A stretch of DNA of 64,000 nt from Futiania mangrovi (GTDB lineage: Bacteria; Pseudomonadota; Alphaproteobacteria; Futianiales; Futianiaceae). The position numbers and the translations under genes were made by a program. This document shows, piece by piece, positions 34,599-47,849 of the stretch (the first letter of the stretch is position 1; each line of letters starts with the position of its first letter). The stretch covers positions 372,001 to 436,000 of the forward strand of contig NZ_JAMZFT010000003.1 in the NCBI RefSeq assembly GCF_024158125.1. Reading direction: 5' to 3'. The notes under the pieces were generated by a model. That model did no database searches. It was not told the DNA's origin and saw only the letters and a list, made by a program, of their open reading frames with translations.

Positions 34599-36326
34599 AT
34601 GACGCTTGCCGCCGATCCGAACCTCGAGACGCTGGACCCTGCGTGGCGGCGGGCAGCGGTGCGTGCCGGTACAGGTGCGGCGGCGCGCGTGGGGCTGTTC
34701 GGACCGGTCCTGCTGGTAACGGCCCTTGCCCTCCTGCCGCTTGGCGCCGTCGTCTGGATCGCGCTGACGCCGGCGGAGAACATCTGGCCGCACCTCGCCT
34801 CGACGGTTCTTCCCACCTATGTGACGACGACGCTGGCGCTCATGCTGGGCGTGGCGCTGACGACGCTCGTCCTCGGCATCGGGACGGCGTGGCTGGTCAC
34901 GATGTTCCGTTTCCCGGGCCGCGGAGTGTTCGACGTGGCGATGCTGCTGCCGCTCGCCATGCCGAGCTACATCGTCGCCTATGCGGCGGTCAGCATGTTC
35001 GACTATGCCGGTCCGGTGCAGAGCCTCCTGCGCGATCTCTTCGGGTGGGAGAGTGCGCGTGACTACTGGTTCCCGCAGGTGCGCAGCCTGTGGGGTGCGA
35101 TTGCGGTGATGGGCGTCACGCTCTACCCATACGTCTATCTCGCGGCCCGCTCGGCCTTCCTGGAGCAATCGGTCTGCGTGCTTGAGGTTGCCCGCACCCT
35201 GGGGCTCGGGCCCTGGCGGAGGTTCCTGAGGGTCGCGCTGCCGCTGGCGCGCCCGTCCATCGTCGTCGGGGTGGCGCTCGCGCTCATGGAGTGCCTGAAC
35301 GACTATGGCACGGTGGAACATTTCGCGGTGCCGACGCTGACGCGCGGCGTGTTCGACGTGTGGATGGGGATGGGCAATGCCGCGGGCGCGGCACAGATCG
35401 CGCTGGTGCTGCTCGCTTTCGTGCTGGTGTTGCTGCTGGCCGAGCGGGCCTCGCGGCGCGGCCGCCAGTACCACCACACCACGGGCCGCCGGCAGGCGAT
35501 CCCGCGCAGCGCGCTGGGCCCGGTCGCCCGCTGGCTCGCGTTTCTCGCCTGCGCGCTGCCTGTGGCCCTGGGCTTCGTCGCGCCGGTGGCCATGCTGGTT
35601 TCGCTGTCGCGGGCGGGCGATCCGTCGCGCTGGCTCTCCGACATCGTGCCGCTGGCGGGCGCCAGCCTGACGGTCGCGACTCTGACCGCGGCGGCAGCCA
35701 TCGCGGCGGGGCTGCTGCTTGCCTATGCGAGCCGCCTGAGCCCACGCGGCCCGCTGCGCTGGGCGGTGCGGATCGCGACACTCGGCTACGCAGTGCCGGG
35801 CGCTGTGCTGGCGGTGGGCGTTCTGATCCCGCTCGCGGCCTTCGACAACGCGCTCGATGCCTGGATGCGGGCGACCTTCGGGCTGTCCACGGGACTGCTG
35901 CTGACGGGCGGCGTGGCGGCGCTGGTCTTTGCGCTGACCGTGCGGTTCATGGCGCTGTCCTACGGCACTGCGGAAGCGGGCCTGACGCGCGTGACCGCCT
36001 CGATGGACATGGCGGCGCGCACGCTCGGCCGCGGTCCGTTCCGCGTGCTGCGCGAGGTGCATCTGCCGCTCATTCGCGGGTCGCTTCTGACGGGCGCCCT
36101 GATCGTCTTCGTCGACGCGATGAAGGAATTGCCGGCGACCCTGCTGCTCCGCCCGTTCGGGCTGGAGACGCTGGCGACGCACGTCTATGTCTTCGCCTCG
36201 CTGGAACAGATCGAGCGCGCGGCCCCTGCCGCCCTGATGATCGTGGCGGCGGGCATCCTGCCTGTGCTGCTGCTGGCGCGCGCCAGCGGGCGCACGCGCG
36301 AGGTGCGGCGCGCGCCCGGCGCCTGA
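34599..36326 (+). CDS. Ferric-iron-type ABC transporter permease (FbpB/SfuB-like)
   Basis: This 575-residue inner-membrane permease is made of two similar halves, each with about six membrane segments, as in FbpB-type ferric transporters. Each half has an EAA loop for the ATPase: ARTLGLGPWRRFLRVALPL (near 210) and ARTLGRGPFRVLREVHLPL (near 470). The family imports Fe3+ taken from a periplasmic binding protein; thiamine or phosphonate are alternative substrates. No binding protein or ATPase gene is next to it, so partners must lie elsewhere. The ATG at 34599 follows GGGAG; ATG 34545 would overlap the palindromic operator candidate. Confidence 0.85.
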   Translation: MTLAADPNLETLDPAWRRAAVRAGTGAAARVGLFGPVLLVTALALLPLGAVVWIALTPAENIWPHLASTVLPTYVTTTLALMLGVALTTLVLGIGTAWLVTMFRFPGRGVFDVAMLLPLAMPSYIVAYAAVSMFDYAGPVQSLLRDLFGWESARDYWFPQVRSLWGAIAVMGVTLYPYVYLAARSAFLEQSVCVLEVARTLGLGPWRRFLRVALPLARPSIVVGVALALMECLNDYGTVEHFAVPTLTRGVFDVWMGMGNAAGAAQIALVLLAFVLVLLLAERASRRGRQYHHTTGRRQAIPRSALGPVARWLAFLACALPVALGFVAPVAMLVSLSRAGDPSRWLSDIVPLAGASLTVATLTAAAAIAAGLLLAYASRLSPRGPLRWAVRIATLGYAVPGAVLAVGVLIPLAAFDNALDAWMRATFGLSTGLLLTGGVAALVFALTVRFMALSYGTAEAGLTRVTASMDMAARTLGRGPFRVLREVHLPLIRGSLLTGALIVFVDAMKELPATLLLRPFGLETLATHVYVFASLEQIERAAPAALMIVAAGILPVLLLARASGRTREVRRAPGA

Positions 36327-36338
36327 GGCCCCGCGCCG

Positions 36339-38294
<1,956 letters not shown>

Positions 38295-38496
38295 GGCGGC
38301 GGCATCCTCCCCGGCTCTTGCTGGCGCGACGGTTCCCTTGCGCTCCTTTATGGCCTCGCGCCCCCGCTGCCCGCAAGGCCCCCGGGGGATGGCGGGGCGC
38401 ATGGGCCGGGCTTACGGAAGAACACGGCCCGCCGTTGTTTCGCCATCCCGATTGTGCATAGCTTTCCGGCAAGATACGCGAAGGGGAGTCGCAGCC

Positions 38497-41292
38497 ATGC
38501 TCAAGCGGATTCTGATCGGCCTCGGCATTCTGGTGGTGGTGCTGATCGCAGGCGTGGTGGCGCTGCCCTTCCTCATCCCGGCGGAGACGATCAAGACGCA
38601 AGTGGCGTCTGCGGTCGAACGCGCCACCGGCCGCACCCTGACGATCAGTGGCGACGTCGCGCCGTCCGTCTTCCCCAGTCTCGGGGTCGAGGCGGGCGGA
38701 ATCACCCTCTCCAACGCGGAGGGGGCAAGCGATCCCGACATGATTGCGGCGGAACAGATCACCGCAAAGCTCGCGCTCATGCCGCTGCTGACCGGCGAGG
38801 TGAAGGTTGAGGGTTTCCGGCTGGTGAAGCCCGTCATTCATCTCGAGGTGGCCGAGGACGGCACCCCCAACTGGATGTTCGGCAAGCCCGGCGGCGAAGG
38901 GGGCACGGCCGGGCGTCAGGCACCCGCTGGCGAGGGCCGCGGCGATGCATCGGAGGGGGCGGGCCAGCTTCCCCGGAACATCTCGCTGGAAAACGTCGAG
39001 ATCGTGGACGGTCTCGTCACATTCACGGACCGGCGCACCGGAGAGCGGCGCGAGGCGAGCGAAATCAATCTTGCGGTGTCGCTGCCCGCCATCGACCAGC
39101 CGCTGACCGCCAAGGGCGGCCTGCGCCTCGACGGGGAGCAGGCGGACATCGACGTCACGCTCGACACGCTTGCGTCGGCGCAGGCGGGCGAACGCACGCG
39201 CATCGAGGCGCGCCTCGCCTCGCAGCTTGCGACCATCGCGTTTGCGGGAACGGTGCAGCCGGGCGGGCCCCTGCCCGCCGTCGACGGCACGTTCGAACTC
39301 AAGGTCCCGTCCACCGACGCGCTGGCGGAATGGACCGGTCAGAGCCTGCCGGACGACGCGGCCCCGCTCGAAAGCATCGACGTGACAGGACGGCTGCGCG
39401 CGGACGCGGACGGCGTCGACACCGAGGTGAAGGGCGCTGCCGGCTGGAACGGACGGCAGATGACGGTGGATGTCACCGCGCGCGGCGAGGGCGATCCGCG
39501 CAGCGGCGCGCCGGTCGCGCTGGACGCGAAGGTCACCTCCGACCTGTTGAGCGCGAGCTATGCGGGCACGGTCGCCATGACCGACGCCCTGCCGCTTCTC
39601 GATGGCACCTACAGCCTCGGCGTGCCCGCGCCTGCCGACCTCGGCACCTGGCTGGGCCAGCCGGTCAGCCCGACGCTCGCCGCGCTGTCCGGCATTTCGT
39701 TCCAGGGCCGCGTGAAGCGCACGGATGCTGCGCTGGAGGCAACGAGCGAGGGGGCACTCACCTGGCGTGGGGAGCCGTTCGCCATCACGCTGACAGCCAA
39801 CGCGGCGGGCGACCCGATGGCGGGCGTTCCCATCGCGATCGACGCGGCCGTCGCCTCGCCGAAGGTCACCACGACGTTCAAGGGCACGGGCACGGCGGGC
39901 AACGCCCCGGCGGTGAAGGGCCGATTGACCGTCGACAGCCCGTCGGTGCGCGATCTTCTCGCCTGGCTCGAGATCCCGGTGGAGACGCCGCAGGGCACTC
40001 TGGGTGCGCTCGCGCTGCAGACGGGCGTGGACGCGACGCCCGCGCGCGTCGCGCTGGAGGCGCTGACGCTTAACCTGGACGAGGCGAGCGTCACGGGCGA
40101 CATCCGCGCCGCGGGCCTCAACGGCCGGCCGGACGTGAAGGGCACACTGGCACTCGCCAATCTCAACGTGGACGCGTTTGCCGGTGCGGCTGGCGGCGGA
40201 GACGCGCCGGCACAGGCAAAGCCCGCTGAGGACGGATGGAGCGACGCACCCATCGACCTGTCGGCCCTGTCTCTCGCCGACGCGGACCTGAAACTGACAG
40301 CGGCGAACGTGCGGGCAGGCGGGCTCAAGCTCGACAAGGCCGCATCGCGCCTGCTGTTGAAGGACGGCACGCTGCGGCTCGACCTCAGCGACCTGGGCCT
40401 ATATGGCGGGACCGGCGGCGGGCGCATCACGCTGGCCGCGGGCGGGGCGGCACCGCAGCTTGCGAGCGCGCTGAAACTGGCCGGCGTGCAGCTTGGCCCC
40501 CTCCTCAAGGACGCGGCCGACTTCACCCGCCTGGAAGGCACCGGCAATGTCGAGATGGACGTGACGACGGCGGGCGGCAGCGTGAAGCAGATGGTGTCCG
40601 CGCTGGGCGGCAAGGGCGCGATCGACGTGCGCGACGGCGCCATAGTCGGGATCAACCTGGCGGCGATGGTGCGAAATGCCGCGAACGCCTTCCTCGATTC
40701 CTCGGCGCGCGAGACGCAGAAGACCGACTTCGCGGCGCTGACCGCGACCTACACCATCGCGAAGGGCATCGTGACCAACAACGACCTCGCGCTCGTTGGG
40801 CCGCTGCTGCGGGTTACGGGTGCCGGCACGGTCGACCTTCCCGCGCGCACTGTCGATTACCGGATCGAGCCCAAGGCGGTGGCGAGCCTTCAGGGGCAGG
40901 GCGGCCAGGGTGACCTCAAGGGCATCGTCGTGCCCGTGGTCGTGTCTGGCCCGTGGTCGAACCTCTCCTACCGGCCCGACCTCACGGGCGCCATCACGGG
41001 TGCGCTGCGCGATCCGCAGGCCCTGCAACAGGGGCTGGAGGGGCTGAAGGGCGGCGGAACGGATGCGATCCGCAGCCTGCTCGGCGGCGGCGGAACGTCG
41101 GAGGGCGGGACCACCGAAGGCACGAAGAGTCCGCTGGGCGGCGTGCTCGACAAGGTGCTTGGCGGCAGCCAGACGCAGCAAGCACCCGCGCAGGAGAGCC
41201 CGTCCGGCACGACGACGACGCAGGAGGAGCCGGCACCCTCCTCGTCGCCACCATCTCCGAAAGATCTGCTGCGGGGGCTGCTGAACCGCTGA
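38497..41292 (+). CDS. AsmA-family protein
   Basis: This 931-residue protein is of the AsmA type, bridge-like proteins thought to help lipid transport between the inner and outer membranes. One N-terminal membrane segment (ILIGLGILVVVLIAGVVALP, 5-24) is followed by the AsmA start with TGRTLTISGDVAPSVFPSLG. A long beta-rich periplasmic domain made of repeated strands follows, then an AsmA_2-like C-terminal part with VPVVVSGPWSNLSYRPDL. The last 90 residues are glycine/proline/glutamate rich. AAGGGGAG precedes the ATG at 38497. The gene stands alone; the divergent spacer of 202 bases to the ligase gene holds both promoters. Confidence 0.9.
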   Translation: MLKRILIGLGILVVVLIAGVVALPFLIPAETIKTQVASAVERATGRTLTISGDVAPSVFPSLGVEAGGITLSNAEGASDPDMIAAEQITAKLALMPLLTGEVKVEGFRLVKPVIHLEVAEDGTPNWMFGKPGGEGGTAGRQAPAGEGRGDASEGAGQLPRNISLENVEIVDGLVTFTDRRTGERREASEINLAVSLPAIDQPLTAKGGLRLDGEQADIDVTLDTLASAQAGERTRIEARLASQLATIAFAGTVQPGGPLPAVDGTFELKVPSTDALAEWTGQSLPDDAAPLESIDVTGRLRADADGVDTEVKGAAGWNGRQMTVDVTARGEGDPRSGAPVALDAKVTSDLLSASYAGTVAMTDALPLLDGTYSLGVPAPADLGTWLGQPVSPTLAALSGISFQGRVKRTDAALEATSEGALTWRGEPFAITLTANAAGDPMAGVPIAIDAAVASPKVTTTFKGTGTAGNAPAVKGRLTVDSPSVRDLLAWLEIPVETPQGTLGALALQTGVDATPARVALEALTLNLDEASVTGDIRAAGLNGRPDVKGTLALANLNVDAFAGAAGGGDAPAQAKPAEDGWSDAPIDLSALSLADADLKLTAANVRAGGLKLDKAASRLLLKDGTLRLDLSDLGLYGGTGGGRITLAAGGAAPQLASALKLAGVQLGPLLKDAADFTRLEGTGNVEMDVTTAGGSVKQMVSALGGKGAIDVRDGAIVGINLAAMVRNAANAFLDSSARETQKTDFAALTATYTIAKGIVTNNDLALVGPLLRVTGAGTVDLPARTVDYRIEPKAVASLQGQGGQGDLKGIVVPVVVSGPWSNLSYRPDLTGAITGALRDPQALQQGLEGLKGGGTDAIRSLLGGGGTSEGGTTEGTKSPLGGVLDKVLGGSQTQQAPAQESPSGTTTTQEEPAPSSSPPSPKDLLRGLLNR

Positions 41293-41376
41293 CGGTGCGG
41301 TCCCCGTCAATCTCCCCTTAAGATTCGCCGTGGTCTTATCAAGTGACCTAACGGCCTTTCAGGGATGGGACCGAAC

Positions 41377-41877
41377 ATGTCAGGTCAAACGATCCGTGCC
41401 GCGGGCGCGGAGGACGCTCAGGCCCTCGCCTATATCGTCCTCAAGATGCTGTCTGAGACAGAGGGCGGCGACGGGATCGAGCGCGACAAGGTCGCCGAGC
41501 GCCTGAAGGAGGACGGACCCGGCGGAAAGGGCCTGTTCGAGTGCCTGATCGGATTCCATCGGGCCCGCCCGTCGGGCATGCTGATGTATTCTCACACCTA
41601 CGACCCCTACACCATGTCGGCCGGGGCGCAGGTGCAGACGATCTATGTCACCGAGGCGGCGGGCGCGGATGGCCTGGCCGAAGACCTCGTGAACGGCCTC
41701 TTCCACATCGCGGCCAAGCAGAAATGGTCGCATATCGACTGGCCGGTCGACCGTACCGACAAGGACGCCGTCGCCTTCTTCAAGGACGAGGTGGGCGCGA
41801 CCTGCGGCCACTATGGCTTCCGCGTCTCGCGCAAGAACATCGAGAACTGGATCAGGTCGGGGCGGGCGGCGGCGTAA
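41377..41877 (+). CDS. GNAT-family N-acetyltransferase
   Basis: This 166-residue protein has a GNAT-like layout: TIRAAGAEDAQALAYIVLKM at the start, a beta strand QVQTIYVTEAAGADGLAEDL that reads like the strand-4/acetyl-CoA loop (with a degenerate R/Q-x-x-G-x-G/A motif), and a C-terminal KDEVGATCGHYGFRVS. The substrate is unknown and the acetyl-CoA motif is not canonical, so activity is uncertain. ATGs at 41365 and 41377 are both possible; the second has the better spaced GGGA. The convergent RodZ-like gene ends 128 bases away. Confidence 0.7.
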   Translation: MSGQTIRAAGAEDAQALAYIVLKMLSETEGGDGIERDKVAERLKEDGPGGKGLFECLIGFHRARPSGMLMYSHTYDPYTMSAGAQVQTIYVTEAAGADGLAEDLVNGLFHIAAKQKWSHIDWPVDRTDKDAVAFFKDEVGATCGHYGFRVSRKNIENWIRSGRAAA

Positions 41878-42005
41878 GGCGCCGCGCGCGCCCTGCCGCG
41901 CACATGCCCAAGGCCGCACGCTCACCGGGGCACGCAAGCGTACAGCCGCGAAATGGCCCGCGCGCGGGCTCATCCTTCCTCACGCCGTTCAGCGGCTGAA
42001 GCGTC

Positions 42006-42497
42006 TCAGAAGATGGTAACGGCAGCCAGCGCTGCCACGCTCGCCAGCACCACGACGGCGGCGAGCGACAGGCCGACGATGGCCGCCGCCCCGATACGGA
42101 ACCTCTTGCGCGGAGCGCGGCGTTCCGCCTCCCCCTTCGGCAGTTCCATCTCCTCGGTCCGGCCGGCCTGCTCCAGTTCGGCCTTCACGCGGCCCGCGAC
42201 CTCGTCGGCGTCGAGGCCGAGGTGGCGGGCATAGGCGCGGGCATAGCCAACCGTGTAGCAGGCGGCCGGCAGCCGGTCGTAGGCGCCTTCTTCCAGCGCG
42301 AAGAGATAGGTCTTGGTCAGGCAGAGCTTGGATGCGGTGTCGTGCGCGTCCTCGTTGCGGCCGATCCGGCGTTCGCGCAGGACGGCGCCGATCGGCTTGT
42401 CCGGATCGCGTTCGGGGCGGCCGCCGCGGCGCATCGTGCCGCCGGAGACGCGCGTGGCATCGCGAAACTCTGCGATGGCGAGGTGACGTACGGACAT
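42006..42497 (-). CDS. RodZ-like helix-turn-helix protein with one membrane segment
   Basis: This 163-residue protein has a basic N-terminus, a RodZ/HTH_25-type domain (about 36-110; PIGAVLRERRIGRNEDAHDT, YLFALEEGAYDRLPA, YTVGYARAYARHLGLDADEV) and a single C-terminal membrane segment (about 138-160) near the end of the chain. In RodZ the helix-turn-helix binds MreB and a periplasmic part follows the membrane segment; here almost nothing lies beyond it. A structural or regulatory role at the membrane is inferred. AGGGG precedes the ATG at 42497. The upstream 188 bases to the next gene hold its promoter. Confidence 0.78.
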   Translation of the reverse strand: MSVRHLAIAEFRDATRVSGGTMRRGGRPERDPDKPIGAVLRERRIGRNEDAHDTASKLCLTKTYLFALEEGAYDRLPAACYTVGYARAYARHLGLDADEVAGRVKAELEQAGRTEEMELPKGEAERRAPRKRFRIGAAAIVGLSLAAVVVLASVAALAAVTIF

Positions 42498-42685
42498 GGT
42501 GACCCCTTGCTGGCTGCGTCCGAAGTGCCCCAAAGAAACCCTTTACAATTGAAGCAACGTTCTTAACGAGACTCAACAAGTGATTCGTTTACGGGCGCGA
42601 TTCCGCATCGCTTTTCCCGGTTCCCGAACTTTAGGGCAGAAGGGTGAAGAGGGCGTAAACCAGCCCCTTCGGCCCGCCATAGTCC

Positions 42686-43816
42686 TCAGTTTTCGTGGAA
42701 AATGCGGTAGATCGCGCCCGCGTAGTCGTCCCCGATCAGCAGCGATCCATCGGGCAGCAGCGCCAGTTGCGCGGGCTTGCCCCAGGCCGTGCGCGAGCTT
42801 TGCCCGGCGAGGAAACCGTCGGCGAAGATCTCCAGCCGCTCGAAGCCGCCATCGGCGGAAAAGCGTGCGCGCAGAAGCTGATAGCCGGAGGGGTCCATCG
42901 GATCGCGGTTCCAGCTGCCCTGTAGCGCGATGAAGGCGTCGTTGCGGTACTCCTCCGGGAACATGGCGCCCGTGTAGAACACCATGCCGAGCGCGCCCGC
43001 ATGCGCCTCGATCTCGGCGAGCGGCGTAACCGTGCCTTCGGGCGGCGTCGCATCGGCGAACTGCGGATAGGGCTTTTCCGCCTTGCCCCAGACGAAGGGA
43101 AAGCCGAAGTGCTGGCCCGGCGCGTCGAGCCGATTCAGCTCGTCCGGCGGGATATGGTCGCCCATGTTGTCGCCGCCATTGTCGGTGAAATGGAGGACGC
43201 CCGTCTCCGGATGCCAGTCGAACCCGACCGAATTGCGCACGCCGCGCGCGATCGTCTCGGGCTCCCAGGTCCGGGGATCGAAGCGGACGAGGGTCGCCGC
43301 GAGCCCCTCCACCGCGCAGATGTTGCAGGGCGCGCCGACAGCCGCGTAGAGCAGCCCGTCCGGCCCGAACTCGGCGGCGCGCCAGCCGTGGTGCCGCCGG
43401 TCGATCAGCCCCTCGTGCAGCATTTCTCCGGGCCCCGGCTCGCGCGGCCAGGTCTCGCTGAGGGCGAAGCGCCGGACCCGGTGCGTCTCGACGACATAGA
43501 GGCGGCCGTCCGGACCGATGTCGATGCCGTGCGGCATCTTGCCGTCCGTGATGACGGCGGTGCGCGCGTCGGGCCGCCCGTCGCCGTCCACGTCGTCCAG
43601 CCGCCATACCGTCTCGCCGCGCGTGGAGACGAAGATCGTGCGTCCGTCGTCCATCACGGCCATCTCGCGCGCGCCCGGCACCTCGGCGAAGAGTTCCGCC
43701 TTGAAGCCGTCGGGCAGGCGCAGGCTCGCGACCTGTTCGGGCGTGGCGGCAGATGCCGCGGCAGGCACGATGGCAAGCGCGGCGGCGGCAGCGGCGGCAA
43801 GGCGGGCGAGGGTCAT
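42686..43816 (-). CDS. Secreted PQQ-type sugar/sorbosone dehydrogenase-like beta-propeller
   Basis: This 376-residue protein has an N-terminal signal peptide (MTLARLAAAAAAALAIVPAA, cut near ASA-ATP), so it acts in the periplasm. It has the six-bladed GSDH/sorbosone dehydrogenase layout: LRLPDGFKAELFAEVPGARE, GLIDRRHHGWRAAEFGPDG, RGVRNSVGFDWHPETG, LHFTDNGGDN and LIGDDYAGAIYRI. Such proteins oxidise sugars with bound PQQ and calcium. PQQ synthesis genes are not in the window, and substrate and cofactor are inferred. It lies 98 bases after coxM on the same strand. Confidence 0.85.
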   Translation of the reverse strand: MTLARLAAAAAAALAIVPAAASAATPEQVASLRLPDGFKAELFAEVPGAREMAVMDDGRTIFVSTRGETVWRLDDVDGDGRPDARTAVITDGKMPHGIDIGPDGRLYVVETHRVRRFALSETWPREPGPGEMLHEGLIDRRHHGWRAAEFGPDGLLYAAVGAPCNICAVEGLAATLVRFDPRTWEPETIARGVRNSVGFDWHPETGVLHFTDNGGDNMGDHIPPDELNRLDAPGQHFGFPFVWGKAEKPYPQFADATPPEGTVTPLAEIEAHAGALGMVFYTGAMFPEEYRNDAFIALQGSWNRDPMDPSGYQLLRARFSADGGFERLEIFADGFLAGQSSRTAWGKPAQLALLPDGSLLIGDDYAGAIYRIFHEN

Positions 43817-43914
43817 CGGTCGGGCCTCCCTTGAACGGCATCAGGCGGGGATCGCCCCCCGCCTGACATGGGTTCGAAGGGGCCGCGCGTCCAGCCGAAC
43901 GCGCCGGGACCGCC

Positions 43915-44715
43915 TCAGCCGGCAGCCGCCACCGCGCGCTTCGCCATCACGGTGACGAGATGGGCGCGATACTCCGGCGAGCCATGGATGTCGCCGTTCA
44001 CGTCGTCCGGCGACACCTTCACATTGGCGACGGCATCGGCGGAGAAGTTGCCCGCGAGCGCCTTTTCCATCTCGGCTACACGAAAGACGCCGCTCGCGCC
44101 AGCGCCGGTGATCGCCACGCGCACCGAGCCGTCCTTCATCTGCGCGACGAAGGCGCCGACGAGGGAATAGCGCGAGGCCGGGTTCGGGAACTTGGCGTAA
44201 GCCGCCTTGGCCGGGATCGGGAAGGAGATCTTCGTGATGATCTCCCCATCCTCCAGCGCCGTCTCGAAGATGCCCTTGAAGAAGTCGTCCGCAGCGATCT
44301 GGCGGGCGTCGGTGTACACGGTCGCGCCGAGGCCCAGCACCGCGCCCGGATAGTCCGCAGCCGGGTCGTTGTTCGCGACCGAGCCGCCGAGCGTGCCGCG
44401 ATGGCGCACGTGCGGGTCGCCGATGTGCGAGGCGAGATCGGCGAGCGCGGGGATCGCCTTGCGCACCTCCGCCGAGGAGGCGACGTCGGCGTGCCGCACC
44501 GCCGCCCCGATCACGACGGCGTCGCCCGTGACCTCGATGCCCTGAAGCTCGGCAACCTGGGCGAGGTCGACCAGGTCGGAGGGCATGGCAAGGCGTTGCT
44601 TCATCGTCGGCAGCAGCGTCTGCCCGCCGGCCAGCAGCTTGCCGTCCTCCGCCCCGCCGAGCAGGGACTTGGCCTCCGACAGGCTCGTGGGCCGGTGATA
44701 GGTGAAGGAATACAT
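43915..44715 (-). CDS. coxM: Molybdenum hydroxylase FAD subunit CoxM
   Basis: This 266-residue medium subunit of an aerobic carbon-monoxide-dehydrogenase-type molybdenum hydroxylase binds FAD and passes electrons from the iron-sulfur subunit. The FAD motifs are AGGQTLLPTMKQRLAMP near 29-45 and HIGDPHVRHRGTLGGSVANN near 100-120. The gene comes third in transcription order after coxS and coxL, 82 bases past coxL. This S-L-M order is common for form II enzymes. The ATG at 44715 begins MYSFTYHRP, typical of the family. Confidence 0.92.
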   Translation of the reverse strand: MYSFTYHRPTSLSEAKSLLGGAEDGKLLAGGQTLLPTMKQRLAMPSDLVDLAQVAELQGIEVTGDAVVIGAAVRHADVASSAEVRKAIPALADLASHIGDPHVRHRGTLGGSVANNDPAADYPGAVLGLGATVYTDARQIAADDFFKGIFETALEDGEIITKISFPIPAKAAYAKFPNPASRYSLVGAFVAQMKDGSVRVAITGAGASGVFRVAEMEKALAGNFSADAVANVKVSPDDVNGDIHGSPEYRAHLVTVMAKRAVAAAG

Positions 44716-44797
44716 GGTTCTCGTTTCTCCCTGATGTTCGTGCGGGCCGCCCGCCCCCACCCCGCCGGTCGCGGCGGGACGGAGAGAGGCACCCGGA

Positions 44798-47140
<2,343 letters not shown>

Positions 47141-47171
47141 GATCTTCCTCCCTGTCGATCCCTGTCGGCGA

Positions 47172-47660
47172 TTATTCGGCGGCTTGGGCGCCGCTCATCT
47201 TCGCGTTCGCGTCGAGGATCGCCTTGACGATGTTGTGATAGCCCGTGCAGCGGCAGATGTTGCCCTCAAGCTCCTCGCGGACGGTCTTCTCGTCGAGGTT
47301 CGGCCCGCCCTTGCGGTTCACGATGTCGATGCCCGCCATGATCATGCCCGGCGTGCAGAAGCCGCACTGGAGCCCGTGATGCTCGCGGAAGGCGGCCTGC
47401 ATCGGGTGCAGTTCATCGCCCTTGGCCAGCCCCTCGATGGTCGTCACGTTGCTGCCGTCGGCCTGCGCCGCCAGCATCGTGCAGGACTTGACCGCGAGCC
47501 CGTCGACGTGAACGACGCAGGCGCCGCACTGCGAGGTGTCACAGCCGACATGCGTGCCGGTAAGACCCAGGTTCTCCCGCAGGAAATGCACCAGCAGAGT
47601 GCGATCCTCACACTCGCCGGAGACCTGGCGACCGTTCACACTCATAGTAACTTTTGGCAT
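47172..47660 (-). CDS. coxS: Molybdenum hydroxylase 2Fe-2S subunit CoxS
   Basis: This 162-residue small subunit carries two [2Fe-2S] clusters. Cys40, 45, 48 and 60 form the plant-ferredoxin-type site; Cys99, 102, 136 and 138 ([15 protein letters not shown]) form the helical site next to the molybdenum centre. GGGAGG six bases before the ATG at 47660 fixes the start. It is the first gene of the coxSLM operon, so the 190 bases before it hold the promoter; a perfect palindrome lies there at 47768-47784. Confidence 0.94.
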   Translation of the reverse strand: MPKVTMSVNGRQVSGECEDRTLLVHFLRENLGLTGTHVGCDTSQCGACVVHVDGLAVKSCTMLAAQADGSNVTTIEGLAKGDELHPMQAAFREHHGLQCGFCTPGMIMAGIDIVNRKGGPNLDEKTVREELEGNICRCTGYHNIVKAILDANAKMSGAQAAE

Positions 47661-47767
47661 TAAAAGCCTCCCACCTGAAAAATTGGCCCCGTAGTCGTTG
47701 GGCTCGCTTGCACGATGTTGCTTGGGCGCCGGCGCGCCGCGGGCCGTCCGGAACGGCGGCCCGATTG

Positions 47768-47784
47768 CGGGTCAGCGTGACCCG
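47768..47784 (-). promoter_or_regulatory. Perfect palindrome upstream of coxS
   Basis: CGGGTCA-GCG-TGACCCG is a perfect inverted repeat with seven-base arms. It lies 108 to 124 bases before the coxS ATG and 66 bases downstream of the DUF4149 stop. It is not followed by a T-run, so an operator is more likely than a terminator. I do not know the binding protein. Confidence 0.45.
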
Positions 47785-47849
47785 AAATCGCCGCGTCCGC
47801 AAGATGGCTGCATGCGCGACATATCCACCTTTCTGCCTAGTCCCAGCAC

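Noticed and set aside
41956-41969. GCCCGCG-CGCGGGC as a terminator between the GNAT and RodZ-like genes
   Set aside because: A 14-base palindrome with no loop and no T-run; likely a chance product of GC richness.
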